A stretch of DNA of 64,000 bases. Origin: CBDCFT01 sp965216365 (GTDB taxonomy: Bacteria > Pseudomonadota > Gammaproteobacteria > Arenicellales > CBDCFT01). Location: NCBI GenBank assembly GCA_965216365.1, contig CBDCFT010000081.1:62001-126000 (forward strand). Reading direction: 5' to 3'. The notes beneath the pieces were generated by a model, which was not told the DNA's origin, ran no database searches, and worked only from the letters and a program-made list of their open reading frames with translations. This document shows, piece by piece, positions 16,629 through 24,349 of the stretch (the stretch's first letter is position 1; every line of letters starts with the position of its first letter). The translations under genes were made by a program, and so were the position numbers.

Positions 16629-17483
16629 ATGGTTAAGCTGCTTGTCGACCTGTTTAAAGTCCGCATCGGTATACTGATGTCTATCACCGCCGTGGTTGCG
16701 CTGATGGTAACGCCTGGACGAGCGGTACATGCATGGGAGATTCTCATTCTGTCTCTGTCAGTTTTACTCGCGTCAAGCAGTGCCGGTGCATTCAACCAGT
16801 ATTTTGAGCGCGACCTCGACGCGCGTATGCGCCGCACCCAAAACCGGCCGTTCGTGACGGGCGCATTCGTACATAATAGCTGGTGGTTATTACCGATCAC
16901 GCTACTGCTTGTTATCGGTGTCGGCGGTGCCGCCCTTTTACTGAATAACATAGCGGCGTTGTATGTATTTCTGGGTGCGTTCTTCTATGCGGTGGTGTAC
17001 ACGATCTGGCTCAAGCGCCGTACCTGGCTGAATATCGTCATCGGCGGTGCCGCAGGTAGTTTTGCGGTGTTGGCGGGCGCCGCCGTCGTTGATCCAACCC
17101 TCGGGCCGATCCCGATACTGCTTGCCATAGTGCTGTTTCTGTGGACACCACCCCATTTTTGGAGCCTTGCCATTGCCCGCCGGGACGATTATGCCGGAGC
17201 CGGTATACCGATGCTGCCGGTAGTGGTTGGCGAACAAAGCGCGGCGAACGCTGTACTTTGGAATTCCAGCGCATTGGTTGTATGTTCACTGCTGCCCTTT
17301 TTCTTCGGTCTCGGCTGGATATACCTGTTTGGCGCGGCCACAGGGGGTGGCTATTTCGTTTACCGCGCCGCGCAACTGGCGCACACACCGTCCCGCCAAA
17401 CGGCGATGAAAAGCTTTTTCGCTTCGTTGATTCAACTCGTTACGCTGCTATTGTTTGCCGTGCTCGATGTTCTGATTCTCTAG
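16629..17483 (+). CDS. cyoE: protoheme IX farnesyltransferase (heme O synthase)
   Basis: UbiA-family prenyltransferase converting heme B to heme O. About 284 residues, many membrane spans. Motifs: SAGAFNQYFERDLDARMRRTQNRP (the N-x3-D-x3-D diphosphate site, around residues 54-77) and the second site in FLWTPPHFWSLAIARRDDY. Its place between the heme-copper subunits and a SCO protein implies that the reductase carries heme O or a derivative; no CtaA (heme A synthase) gene is next to it, which is consistent with heme O rather than heme A, though CtaA may lie elsewhere. Confidence 0.93.
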   Translation: MVKLLVDLFKVRIGILMSITAVVALMVTPGRAVHAWEILILSLSVLLASSSAGAFNQYFERDLDARMRRTQNRPFVTGAFVHNSWWLLPITLLLVIGVGGAALLLNNIAALYVFLGAFFYAVVYTIWLKRRTWLNIVIGGAAGSFAVLAGAAVVDPTLGPIPILLAIVLFLWTPPHFWSLAIARRDDYAGAGIPMLPVVVGEQSAANAVLWNSSALVVCSLLPFFFGLGWIYLFGAATGGGYFVYRAAQLAHTPSRQTAMKSFFASLIQLVTLLLFAVLDVLIL

Positions 17484-17508
17484 AACATCAGTCGAAGGTT
17501 GAGAGTTA

Positions 17509-18356
17509 GTGAACATAAAGACCGTGCGCCGATGTTGGTCAATCATTATAGTGACATCGGTGTTAGGGTTGATCTACGCGACCGGGGCCAGCGCACAAAC
17601 TGACGAAGCCCCCGATAATTCTGAGGATTCGATTGAGACGTTTCGCTACAAATCCGCCCTGAGCAAAAGCCAGGACGCTATCGGCGGCGTAGTCACTGAC
17701 CTGCCATTGACCAACTCCGCCGGCATAGCCCTTTCAATGGCCGATTTTCGCGGTAAACCGTTGGTGTTGAGCCTGGTCTATACCAGTTGTTACGCGATCT
17801 GCCCGACCACCATTCGACACCTTGACAAGGTCATAGACAAAGCCAGGGAAACGCTGGGAGAAGATAGTTTCTCGGTGGCAATGCTGGGCTTCGATACCCG
17901 CTTCGATACGCCCCAGGCGATGAAACAGTTTGCCAGAAAACAAGGCGTCGACGATGCGCAGTGGCATGTGTTGAGTACCGACCAGGACACCATGGATACT
18001 CTCGGCCAACAACTGGGGTTCGAGTTTTTCGCCTCCCCCAATGGCTTCGATCATATCGTACAGGCTTCCATCATCGATTCTGACGGCGCATATACAGACA
18101 GGTGTACGGTGAAACTTTTGATACGCCATTGTTAATTGGCCCATTGATGGACCTGGTGCTTGGACGCCCAAAACCGGACCAGTCATTGATTGGCGACATT
18201 GTCGATAAAGTCCGTTTTTTTTGTACTACCTATGATCCTGCAAGCGATGCCTACCGTTTTGATTATTCTTTGTTTGTCGGTATGGTCATTGGTGGTGTTA
18301 TCATTTTTTTAGGTATCGCATTCATTGGGCGCGAAATCTGGCAGGGCAAGGCGTAA
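17509..18356 (+). CDS. SCO1/SenC copper chaperone with C-terminal span, frameshifted
   Basis: Thioredoxin-fold copper chaperone for CuA or CuB assembly. N-terminal signal/anchor, then the Cu motif SCYAICPTT (C-x3-C) and the partner His in GFDHIVQAS. The reading frame breaks after IIDSDGA; in the next frame the protein continues with IYRQVYGETFDTPLLIGPL, then VRFFCTTYDP and a C-terminal membrane span, which is the known extended SenC form. One missing base near 18088-18091 explains the break. Downstream of heme O synthase by 26 bases. Start GTG at 17509. Confidence 0.85.
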
Positions 18357-18460
18357 TCCACTGAGCAGATAACAATGTCCACTGAGCCGGAAAGAAAAGA
18401 TATCATTCGACTATTATTTTGTTGAACACTCGTTTTCTCACTCCATAGACAATTCTACGC

Positions 18461-20035
18461 TTGACTAAATCCAACCCCATCAAAATGGGGTACCGTATGA
18501 TTGAGGCCTGGTTCAACCTCTCGTTCGGTCCTTCATGGAATCCCCTTTACCACCTCGGGACGTTGTCTTTCTTCTTTTTCTGGGTGGTGTTGGTCAGCGG
18601 ACTTTATTTATTCATCTTTTTCGATACCAGTATTGCAGGTGCTTACGCATCGGTCGAATACATTACCCATGAACAATGGTATATGGCCGGGGTCATGCGC
18701 AGCCTGCACCGTTACGCCTCCGATGCCGCTGTCATAACCATACTGTTGCATATGTTCAGAGAGTTTTCCCTGGATCGCTATCGGGGCTTTCGATGGTTTT
18801 CCTGGTTTACCGGTGTACCGACATTGTGGTTTGTAATAACCCTCGGAATCACGGGGTATTGGTTGGTGTGGGACGAGTTGGCCCTGTATGTTGCAATACG
18901 CTCGTCGGAGTTAGCCGATGCACTACCCATCATGTCCGGATCAATGGCGCGAAATTTTCTGGAAGGACAACTAACCGATCGCTTTTTCACCTTGATGGGA
19001 TTTTTGCACCTGCTGGGACAACCGGTTCTGCTGGTGGTCGTGATCTGGATTCACGTCAAACGCATGTCCCATGTGCAGATAAGTGCACCCCGGGGACTCG
19101 CCATCGGTAGCTTTATCGCTTTACTCGTATTGTCGTTGGTGGCACCGGTGCAAAGTCACAGACCAGCCGATCTTTCGAAAGTACCGGATGTACTCAACCT
19201 GGATTGGTTTTACCTCAATGTTTACCCATTGTTCAATTTCTGGACTGCGGGGCAGATTTGGATATTTACTCTGAGTACGACCTTTGCACTAATGATCCTG
19301 CCCTGGCTGCCACCTAAAAAAACCGGCCCGGCAGCCGAAGTGCATCTCGATCACTGCAATGGCTGTGGGCAATGCGCCGACGATTGCCCCTTCGACGCGA
19401 TCAACGTGCAGGCGCGGACCGATGGCGCACGCTGGGCGCACGAAGTCGTAGTCCAGCCGAATCAATGTGCGGCCTGTGGTATTTGTGTCGGATCCTGCCA
19501 TTCATCGAATCCCTTTAGCCAAAAGAATCAAGTGTTGGAGACCGGTATCGATATGCCGCAATTCCCGGTGAACGAATTGCGCGAGCGTACCGATGCCGCC
19601 ATTTCCAAACTGATTACAGATAATAAAATCCTGGTATTCGGTTGCGAAAACGCATTCGATATTTCTACCCTGGAGTCACCAAACACCGCTGTGGTCGAGG
19701 TTTTTTGTGTCGGCATGTTGCCGTCCACTCTGGTGGAATACGCTCTAGCAAAAGGTGCGGATGGAGTGTTCGTTACTGGGTGTCGAACTGGAGATTGTTA
19801 CTTTCGTTACGGCAATGTCTGGCTGGACAAACGATTCGAAGGCAGCCGCAAACCGCGCTTGCGCGCCCGTGCGGATCGCAGGCGAATTTTGGTTTTTCGC
19901 GGTGCTGAAATGGACGGTTCCAAGATAAATCGAGCGTTGTCCGAGTTTCAAAAAACGATTGATGAGATTAGCGAGCAAAAACCGCATAAGTCGGCTTCAC
20001 AGGAAAACAAAGAGAGCGTCGATGAGCGCGCTTAA
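18461..20035 (+). CDS. cytochrome b / 2x[4Fe-4S] ferredoxin / MvhD-type Fe-S fusion protein
   Basis: A 524-residue fusion. Residues 1-285 are a cytochrome b-like membrane domain with two bis-His heme sites: H83 and H97 (14 apart) with H183 and H198. Residues 295-350 hold two [4Fe-4S] motifs, C299/C302/C305/C309 and C336/C339/C342/C346. Residues 388-505 are an MvhD/FrhD-like domain with C395, C416 (FCVGM), C441 and C446 (GCRTGDCYFRYGN), which in methanogens binds a [2Fe-2S] cluster. No signal peptide, so the Fe-S part should face the cytoplasm. The likely role is moving electrons between the cytoplasm or quinone pool and the heme-copper protein encoded downstream. Start TTG at 18461, or ATG at 18485. 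Physiological donor unknown. Confidence 0.85.
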   Translation: MTKSNPIKMGYRMIEAWFNLSFGPSWNPLYHLGTLSFFFFWVVLVSGLYLFIFFDTSIAGAYASVEYITHEQWYMAGVMRSLHRYASDAAVITILLHMFREFSLDRYRGFRWFSWFTGVPTLWFVITLGITGYWLVWDELALYVAIRSSELADALPIMSGSMARNFLEGQLTDRFFTLMGFLHLLGQPVLLVVVIWIHVKRMSHVQISAPRGLAIGSFIALLVLSLVAPVQSHRPADLSKVPDVLNLDWFYLNVYPLFNFWTAGQIWIFTLSTTFALMILPWLPPKKTGPAAEVHLDHCNGCGQCADDCPFDAINVQARTDGARWAHEVVVQPNQCAACGICVGSCHSSNPFSQKNQVLETGIDMPQFPVNELRERTDAAISKLITDNKILVFGCENAFDISTLESPNTAVVEVFCVGMLPSTLVEYALAKGADGVFVTGCRTGDCYFRYGNVWLDKRFEGSRKPRLRARADRRRILVFRGAEMDGSKINRALSEFQKTIDEISEQKPHKSASQENKESVDERA

Positions 20036-20531
20036 ACCAAAATGGTTTCTGTTGCAGGCGTTGAACTACACCGTGTTTATGGGCATGGTTTGGTATTTTT
20101 CATTTAACCCACCCTATTGGCATCTCGCAGACGATGAATCGGTGGTGACATTAGCATTTGGACACGCCGGAGAACGGATATCCGAATGCAAGGAACTCAG
20201 CCAGCAGGAACTTGAAGAACTCGCCCCGAATATGCGTAAAACCATGGATTGTCCGCGGGAACGTTCACCGATCACAATCGAACTCGCGCTGGATAATCAA
20301 CCGGCAATCAAGGACGTCTTCCATCCACCCGGTTTTTATCAGGACCAGAGTATTGACGTGTATCGCAACGTCAGAATTGCCAGCGGCAAGCACATGTTAT
20401 CGGTATGGATGAACGACGATGTTAATGTGGATGGACCTACTCACCGACTGGAGCAACCCGTAAATTTGCTTCCCGCCCAGCGTTTGGTCGTTTCGTTCGA
20501 CGCTATGACGAAAACGTTTGTAATCAAGTAA
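20022..20531 (+). CDS. membrane-anchored periplasmic protein, partner of second heme-copper protein
   Basis: About 169 residues from the ATG at 20022, which overlaps the end of the fusion gene by 14 bases. One N-terminal span (FLLQALNYTVFMGMVWYFSF) followed by a periplasmic domain of beta character, with two cysteines (SECKEL and MDCPRE). No CuA motif and no heme motif, so it is not a normal subunit II. I do not recognise a named family. Translational coupling to the cytochrome b fusion and the position before a heme-copper subunit I suggest a structural subunit of one complex. Confidence 0.75.
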   Translation: MSALKPKWFLLQALNYTVFMGMVWYFSFNPPYWHLADDESVVTLAFGHAGERISECKELSQQELEELAPNMRKTMDCPRERSPITIELALDNQPAIKDVFHPPGFYQDQSIDVYRNVRIASGKHMLSVWMNDDVNVDGPTHRLEQPVNLLPAQRLVVSFDAMTKTFVIK

Positions 20532-20585
20532 GCAGGGATTAAGCTTTACTGATTCGAATGACGCTGTAAAAACCCCGTTTTTTCC

Positions 20586-21962
20586 ATGAATCGCGATTTC
20601 GAGAATGCATTTCTCAATGCATATGTTCTGGACGAACCCACGGAGCGGCTTCGCCGTCTGAGCATCGGCTGGCTGTGCCTTGCCCTGGGTTCACTCGTGG
20701 TCGGCGGCTTATTGACCATCGTCATCGTGCTGTCGCGTACGCCTTTTATCCAGAATGTTTTCCCATGGCTGGATCTGTTCCACACCGCCCTCGTAGTTCA
20801 TGTCGATATGACGGTACTGGTGTGGTTTTTGTCCATGGCCGGGGTATTCTGGACTATCAATAGCAAGACCGGTTGTTTTCGATGCGGCTGGGTTGCATTG
20901 ATCTTGTGCGTCATCGGCTCCGCCATCATCGCCTTGTCACCCTTTCTGGGGGCCGGAAACGCGTTGATGACGAACTACATTCCGGTATTGGCGGATCCAA
21001 TATTTTTCGCGGGGCTGATGCTGTTCGGGATGGGTTTCGTGGTCCTGGTGTTGCGCGGACTATTCTATTCCCGGTCAATTGGGATGTTGGTGACCGGGCA
21101 AGGTGCGCTGCGATTCGGGTTGTATTCGGCATTGATCGCGGCAGTCGTGTCTATCGGAGCACTGGCTGCGTCCTTCCTTGGCATGCCGGATTCTATTCAA
21201 GGTGAACGCTACTTCGAACTCCTGTTCTGGGGAGGCGGCCACACTTTACAGTTCGTCCATATTCAACTCATGCTGGTGTCGTGGCTATGGTTGGCAACAG
21301 TATCCGGCATCACTTCCCGATTAACGCCGCGAATCGTCTTGTTTCTATTCATCATCGGATTGATCCCGGTTCTGTTGACACCACTGGCTTATATAAATTT
21401 CGATGTCGATTCAGGAGATCATATCCAAACGATGACCTGGTTGATGCAATATGGCGGTGGTCTCGCCGCGTTGCCGATTGGTCTGATCATTCTTTTCAAT
21501 CTGGTCAACACATTTCGCAAAGAGCAGGGATTAAACGTGGAACGGTCCTCGTTGTTGTCATCCATGATTCTGTTCGGTGTCGGCGGTGTTATTGGGTTTA
21601 TGATTCAGGGCAGCAATGTAACAGTGCCTGCCCACTACCACGGGTCCATCGTTGCCGTTACGCTGGCCTACATGGGTGTGACTTATCACATCCTGCCGTT
21701 GCTTGGGTTTAGACGGCCTGTGGGCAAAATGGTGGTCATGCAACCGTGGTTCTACGGAACCGGCCAATTGTTGCACGTAATCGGCTTAGCCTGGTCAGGT
21801 GGCTACGGTGTGCAGAGGAAAACTGCAGGCGAATCTCAGGGCCTGGACGGCTTAGGCCAAATCGCCGGTATGGGATTGATGGGTTTGGGCGGTCTTATCG
21901 CCGTTATCGGGGGCGTTTTGTTTCTGATTGTTGTGTTTCGATCGATGTGGAGTCGAAGTTGA
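20586..21962 (+). CDS. divergent heme-copper subunit I lacking the CuB His-His pair
   Basis: A 458-residue polytopic protein of the heme-copper superfamily. Kept are H72 (low-spin heme, VVHVDMTVLVW), H219 in FWGGGHTLQF (first CuB His) and H350/H352 in VPAHYHGSIVAV (heme ligands). Where the CuB pair HH is expected after a PVLLTPL segment, the chain reads A268-Y269 followed by INFDVDSGDH, so two of three CuB histidines are missing; Asp273, Asp275, Asp278 or His279 could substitute. The Tyr position after H219 is Phe. Such altered sites are reported in phylogenomic proposals of extra NOR families (I recall gNOR). NO reduction is an inference from the denitrification setting and the altered site; oxygen reduction looks unlikely. 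Confidence 0.8.
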   Translation: MNRDFENAFLNAYVLDEPTERLRRLSIGWLCLALGSLVVGGLLTIVIVLSRTPFIQNVFPWLDLFHTALVVHVDMTVLVWFLSMAGVFWTINSKTGCFRCGWVALILCVIGSAIIALSPFLGAGNALMTNYIPVLADPIFFAGLMLFGMGFVVLVLRGLFYSRSIGMLVTGQGALRFGLYSALIAAVVSIGALAASFLGMPDSIQGERYFELLFWGGGHTLQFVHIQLMLVSWLWLATVSGITSRLTPRIVLFLFIIGLIPVLLTPLAYINFDVDSGDHIQTMTWLMQYGGGLAALPIGLIILFNLVNTFRKEQGLNVERSSLLSSMILFGVGGVIGFMIQGSNVTVPAHYHGSIVAVTLAYMGVTYHILPLLGFRRPVGKMVVMQPWFYGTGQLLHVIGLAWSGGYGVQRKTAGESQGLDGLGQIAGMGLMGLGGLIAVIGGVLFLIVVFRSMWSRS

Positions 21963-21980
21963 TACGTCAAAACCGGCCTA

Positions 21981-22217
21981 CTACGAATCGTTCGTCTGCA
22001 TGGTCGCGGGTGCCGGAGCCTGGCTATCTTCCGATTCAACTCCTCTGAAAAATTGAATCGTGTTGAATGTAATGAGCGATAGCGTAAGGATGATGACAAA
22101 AAATAGTATAGACCGATTCTCCAGACGCTCGCCACGTTTTATTTCAATCAGATTCACTATTTTGTCCGACACCACATAAAGCACGATTGCGGCAATGGTA
22201 AAGTAAATCATTTCCAT
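21981..22217 (-). CDS. small two-span membrane protein, unknown
   Basis: A 78-residue protein with two hydrophobic segments (IYFTIAAIVLYVVSDKIV and SILFFVIILTLSLITF) separated by a basic loop, and a Pro/Ala/Ser-rich tail. I do not recognise a family. It faces the heme-copper gene tail to tail with 18 bases between stops and is co-directional with DUF420 and SCO genes upstream, so an assembly-factor role is plausible. Confidence 0.65.
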   Translation of the reverse strand: MEMIYFTIAAIVLYVVSDKIVNLIEIKRGERLENRSILFFVIILTLSLITFNTIQFFRGVESEDSQAPAPATMQTNDS

Positions 22218-22245
22218 AAATCGGACTCCGGCGGCAAGCGTCGGT

Positions 22246-22671
22246 TTAACCGATATAAATGTGAAATGCCATTAGATAGACAACGATGCCGGTTACGGAA
22301 ACGTACAGCCAAATCGGCAGCGTCCACCTTGCAATTCGCCGGTGCCGGGAAATGTTTCCCCTTATTGCGAGGCCTGCGGTAATAAGCGCCATCGGAAATA
22401 AAACTGCCGCAAGAATCACATGAGACGCGAGAATGGAAAAATAGACCGGCCGGATACCGCCACTGCCCGCGAATGGAATATTACCTATTTTTGAATGGTA
22501 ATAAAGATAAAACACCATGAATATCGTCGATACAACTAAAGCGCTCACCATGCAGATTCGATGCGCGGATCGATTTCCCTTGCGAACGAAAATATAGCCG
22601 GTGACTAGAAACGTCGCGGCGGTGGCGTTTAGTATCGCCAGTAACGGCGGAATTACGGGAATGAGATCCAT
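22246..22671 (-). CDS. DUF420 family membrane protein (CtaM-like)
   Basis: A 141-residue four-span protein. The opening PVIPPLLAILNATAATFLVTGYIFVRKGNRSAHRICM with conserved Asn and His, the HVILA helix and RHRRIARWTLPIWLYVSVTGIVVYLM end are typical of DUF420. A member, CtaM, is required for heme-copper oxidase maturation in Staphylococcus. It stands between a SCO gene and a small membrane-protein gene beside the divergent heme-copper subunit, so a role in maturing that enzyme is inferred. Confidence 0.88.
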   Translation of the reverse strand: MDLIPVIPPLLAILNATAATFLVTGYIFVRKGNRSAHRICMVSALVVSTIFMVFYLYYHSKIGNIPFAGSGGIRPVYFSILASHVILAAVLFPMALITAGLAIRGNISRHRRIARWTLPIWLYVSVTGIVVYLMAFHIYIG

Positions 22672-22716
22672 GCAGATTGTTAAACAAAATCTATACGGGG
22701 ACAGGTAAACCGGTCG

Positions 22717-23349
22717 TCAATTCAAACCCCGTATAGTCTCAAATTGTGTTGCGATGGTTTGGTGATCGTGCGGTGGCGAAAAGCTTGCGACAAACTCGGT
22801 CTCCGGATTGACAAGAAAGATGGAGCCGGTGTGAGCCATTAAATAATTTTCGGAATCTGTGCCTTCTTCTCTAAAAAACATAGCGCCGAACTGCTCGGCA
22901 AGCGCGAGGGTTTCGTCTTGCCCTGCGGTAATACCGATAAAGTCCTGGTTGAAATAAGACAAGTATTGCGCCAACTGTTCGGGTTGGTCGCGTTGCGGGT
23001 CGACGGAAACCAATATGACCTGCACATCCCCGGCCGTATCAATCTGCACTCCCAGGTCGTCCATGAGCGAAGACAGCACGGTGAGGGTGGTCGGGCAGAT
23101 GTCCGGACAATAGGTATAACCAAAGAACAAGAATGTCCATTTTCCATCGAGATTCGCCTGAGTATACGGTTCGCCTGTCTGGTCCTTGAAAACAAATGGT
23201 TGTAGCGGCCTGGATACAGGGCGGAGTACCCCTATCAGTTCCTGTGGAACTTTGGGCGTGATTTTACCCATCAATATGATAACCACAACTACAATGATTA
23301 CGAACACCGCGAACAGGATCGTTGTCCCAACTGGGAAATTTTTTTTCAT
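22717..23349 (-). CDS. SCO1/SenC/PrrC copper chaperone
   Basis: A 210-residue protein: N-terminal membrane anchor (about 8-28) and a periplasmic thioredoxin fold. The copper motif is YCPDICPTT (C-x3-C), with VSVDPQRDQPEQLAQYL and the ligand His in LMAHTGSIFLV. Second SCO protein of the window, distinct from the one at 17509. Its start overlaps the stop of the small membrane-protein gene upstream by four bases. Likely copper delivery or thiol redox chemistry for the neighbouring heme-copper proteins; if the enzyme at 20586 lacks a normal CuB site, its target is an open question. Confidence 0.92.
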   Translation of the reverse strand: MKKNFPVGTTILFAVFVIIVVVVIILMGKITPKVPQELIGVLRPVSRPLQPFVFKDQTGEPYTQANLDGKWTFLFFGYTYCPDICPTTLTVLSSLMDDLGVQIDTAGDVQVILVSVDPQRDQPEQLAQYLSYFNQDFIGITAGQDETLALAEQFGAMFFREEGTDSENYLMAHTGSIFLVNPETEFVASFSPPHDHQTIATQFETIRGLN

Positions 23350-23705
23350 TCTAGCGTTTCACGGCTTCTTTTGTTTTGCTTCTTCCACTGGCTGACAAAC
23401 CAGACAGCGAACAACAACAGTACGACAACATTGATGGCGATTCCAATCATGAAAAACGCAGACAGTTCACGAGACTCGTCATCAGACCGTATGCCTGTAT
23501 TGGATTGAAGGACTTCATTCGACACGGTCGATTTCACATCCGCACCTTGAGTCTGGCCGGTACCGGAACTACTTTGCGCAAAAACGCCATTGCAAAGTCC
23601 CACGCAGATCAGAAAAAGATAAATCAATAGTGCGGTTTGAGGACGAGACGCGGCGGAATTGGTTTTATTAGGCAGTTTCAAGCAAACGATGTTCCGTAGG
23701 CACAC
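23346..23705 (-). CDS. signal-peptide and membrane-anchored small protein, unknown
   Basis: Up to 119 residues. A hydrophobic signal-like segment (ALLIYLFLICVGLCNGVFAQ) is followed by a Ser/Thr/Gln-rich periplasmic stretch and a C-terminal span (FFMIGIAINVVVLLLFAVWFV) with a basic tail. The true start may be further in than 23705. No recognised family. It overlaps the SCO gene by four bases and so heads the leftward set 23705-21981. Confidence 0.6.
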   Translation of the reverse strand: MCLRNIVCLKLPNKTNSAASRPQTALLIYLFLICVGLCNGVFAQSSSGTGQTQGADVKSTVSNEVLQSNTGIRSDDESRELSAFFMIGIAINVVVLLLFAVWFVSQWKKQNKRSRETLE

Positions 23706-23767
23706 GTGATTAAAAACGATTGAATCAATGATATTCTATCAACATATCTAACCGAGCGAGCGTATTT

Positions 23768-24286
23768 GTGAACAGAACCAACGGGGCGTGGTTACGGCAT
23801 GTAATCGTTTTGACGATCATCTTGGCAGCACCCGCTGTGACCTATTCCGATTCGACCAACACCAGCGCGGACATCTATTCCGGATACTATTCCAGAGAGC
23901 AAAATGACGGCGAGTTAGCACAATCCTCAAGGAAGAGTCACTATATTCGATTTTATCCGGAAAACCGTGTTGTAAGATTGATCGTCCCGTATCCTTACTC
24001 CACGACTTTAAATGCCGACACCATACGAAAGGTATTCGACAGCGCAGCGAGTATGACCCTGGGAAGTGCGTATATATCGGATACTTTTGGTCTGCTGGAG
24101 GAAAAAATCGTTGCGCATCTGGATACGATTCGACTGATCGACGGTATTTATTATTTTGACTGCGGTGTCGCGGTTCCGTGCAGGATTGAGTTCGTTGACG
24201 AAGGCATGAACATCGTTGAGAAAGGTCTCGTCAGAGACCACGTAACGGCATACGATCTTGTACCGGACCCACCCGCGAACGACTGA
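23768..24286 (+). CDS. secreted hypothetical protein
   Basis: A 172-residue protein with a signal peptide (VIVLTIILAAPAVTYS) and a soluble periplasmic domain. Contains FYPENRVVRLIVPYP, two cysteines (DCGVAVPC) likely forming a disulfide, and no recognisable motif. It starts 62 bases after the divergent small membrane protein and precedes bacteriohemerythrin. Start GTG at 23768. Function unknown. Confidence 0.65.
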   Translation: MNRTNGAWLRHVIVLTIILAAPAVTYSDSTNTSADIYSGYYSREQNDGELAQSSRKSHYIRFYPENRVVRLIVPYPYSTTLNADTIRKVFDSAASMTLGSAYISDTFGLLEEKIVAHLDTIRLIDGIYYFDCGVAVPCRIEFVDEGMNIVEKGLVRDHVTAYDLVPDPPAND

Positions 24287-24349
24287 TTACAGTTTTACTG
24301 ATCTTAAAGAATATTTTTAAAAACCCTAACTTTCCGCACAGGTAAAAGT

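Noticed and set aside
20586..21962. A second cbb3-type subunit I (CcoN)
   Set aside because: It lacks the CuB His pair and has no ccoO/ccoP partners; the real ccoN is at 30749-32170.
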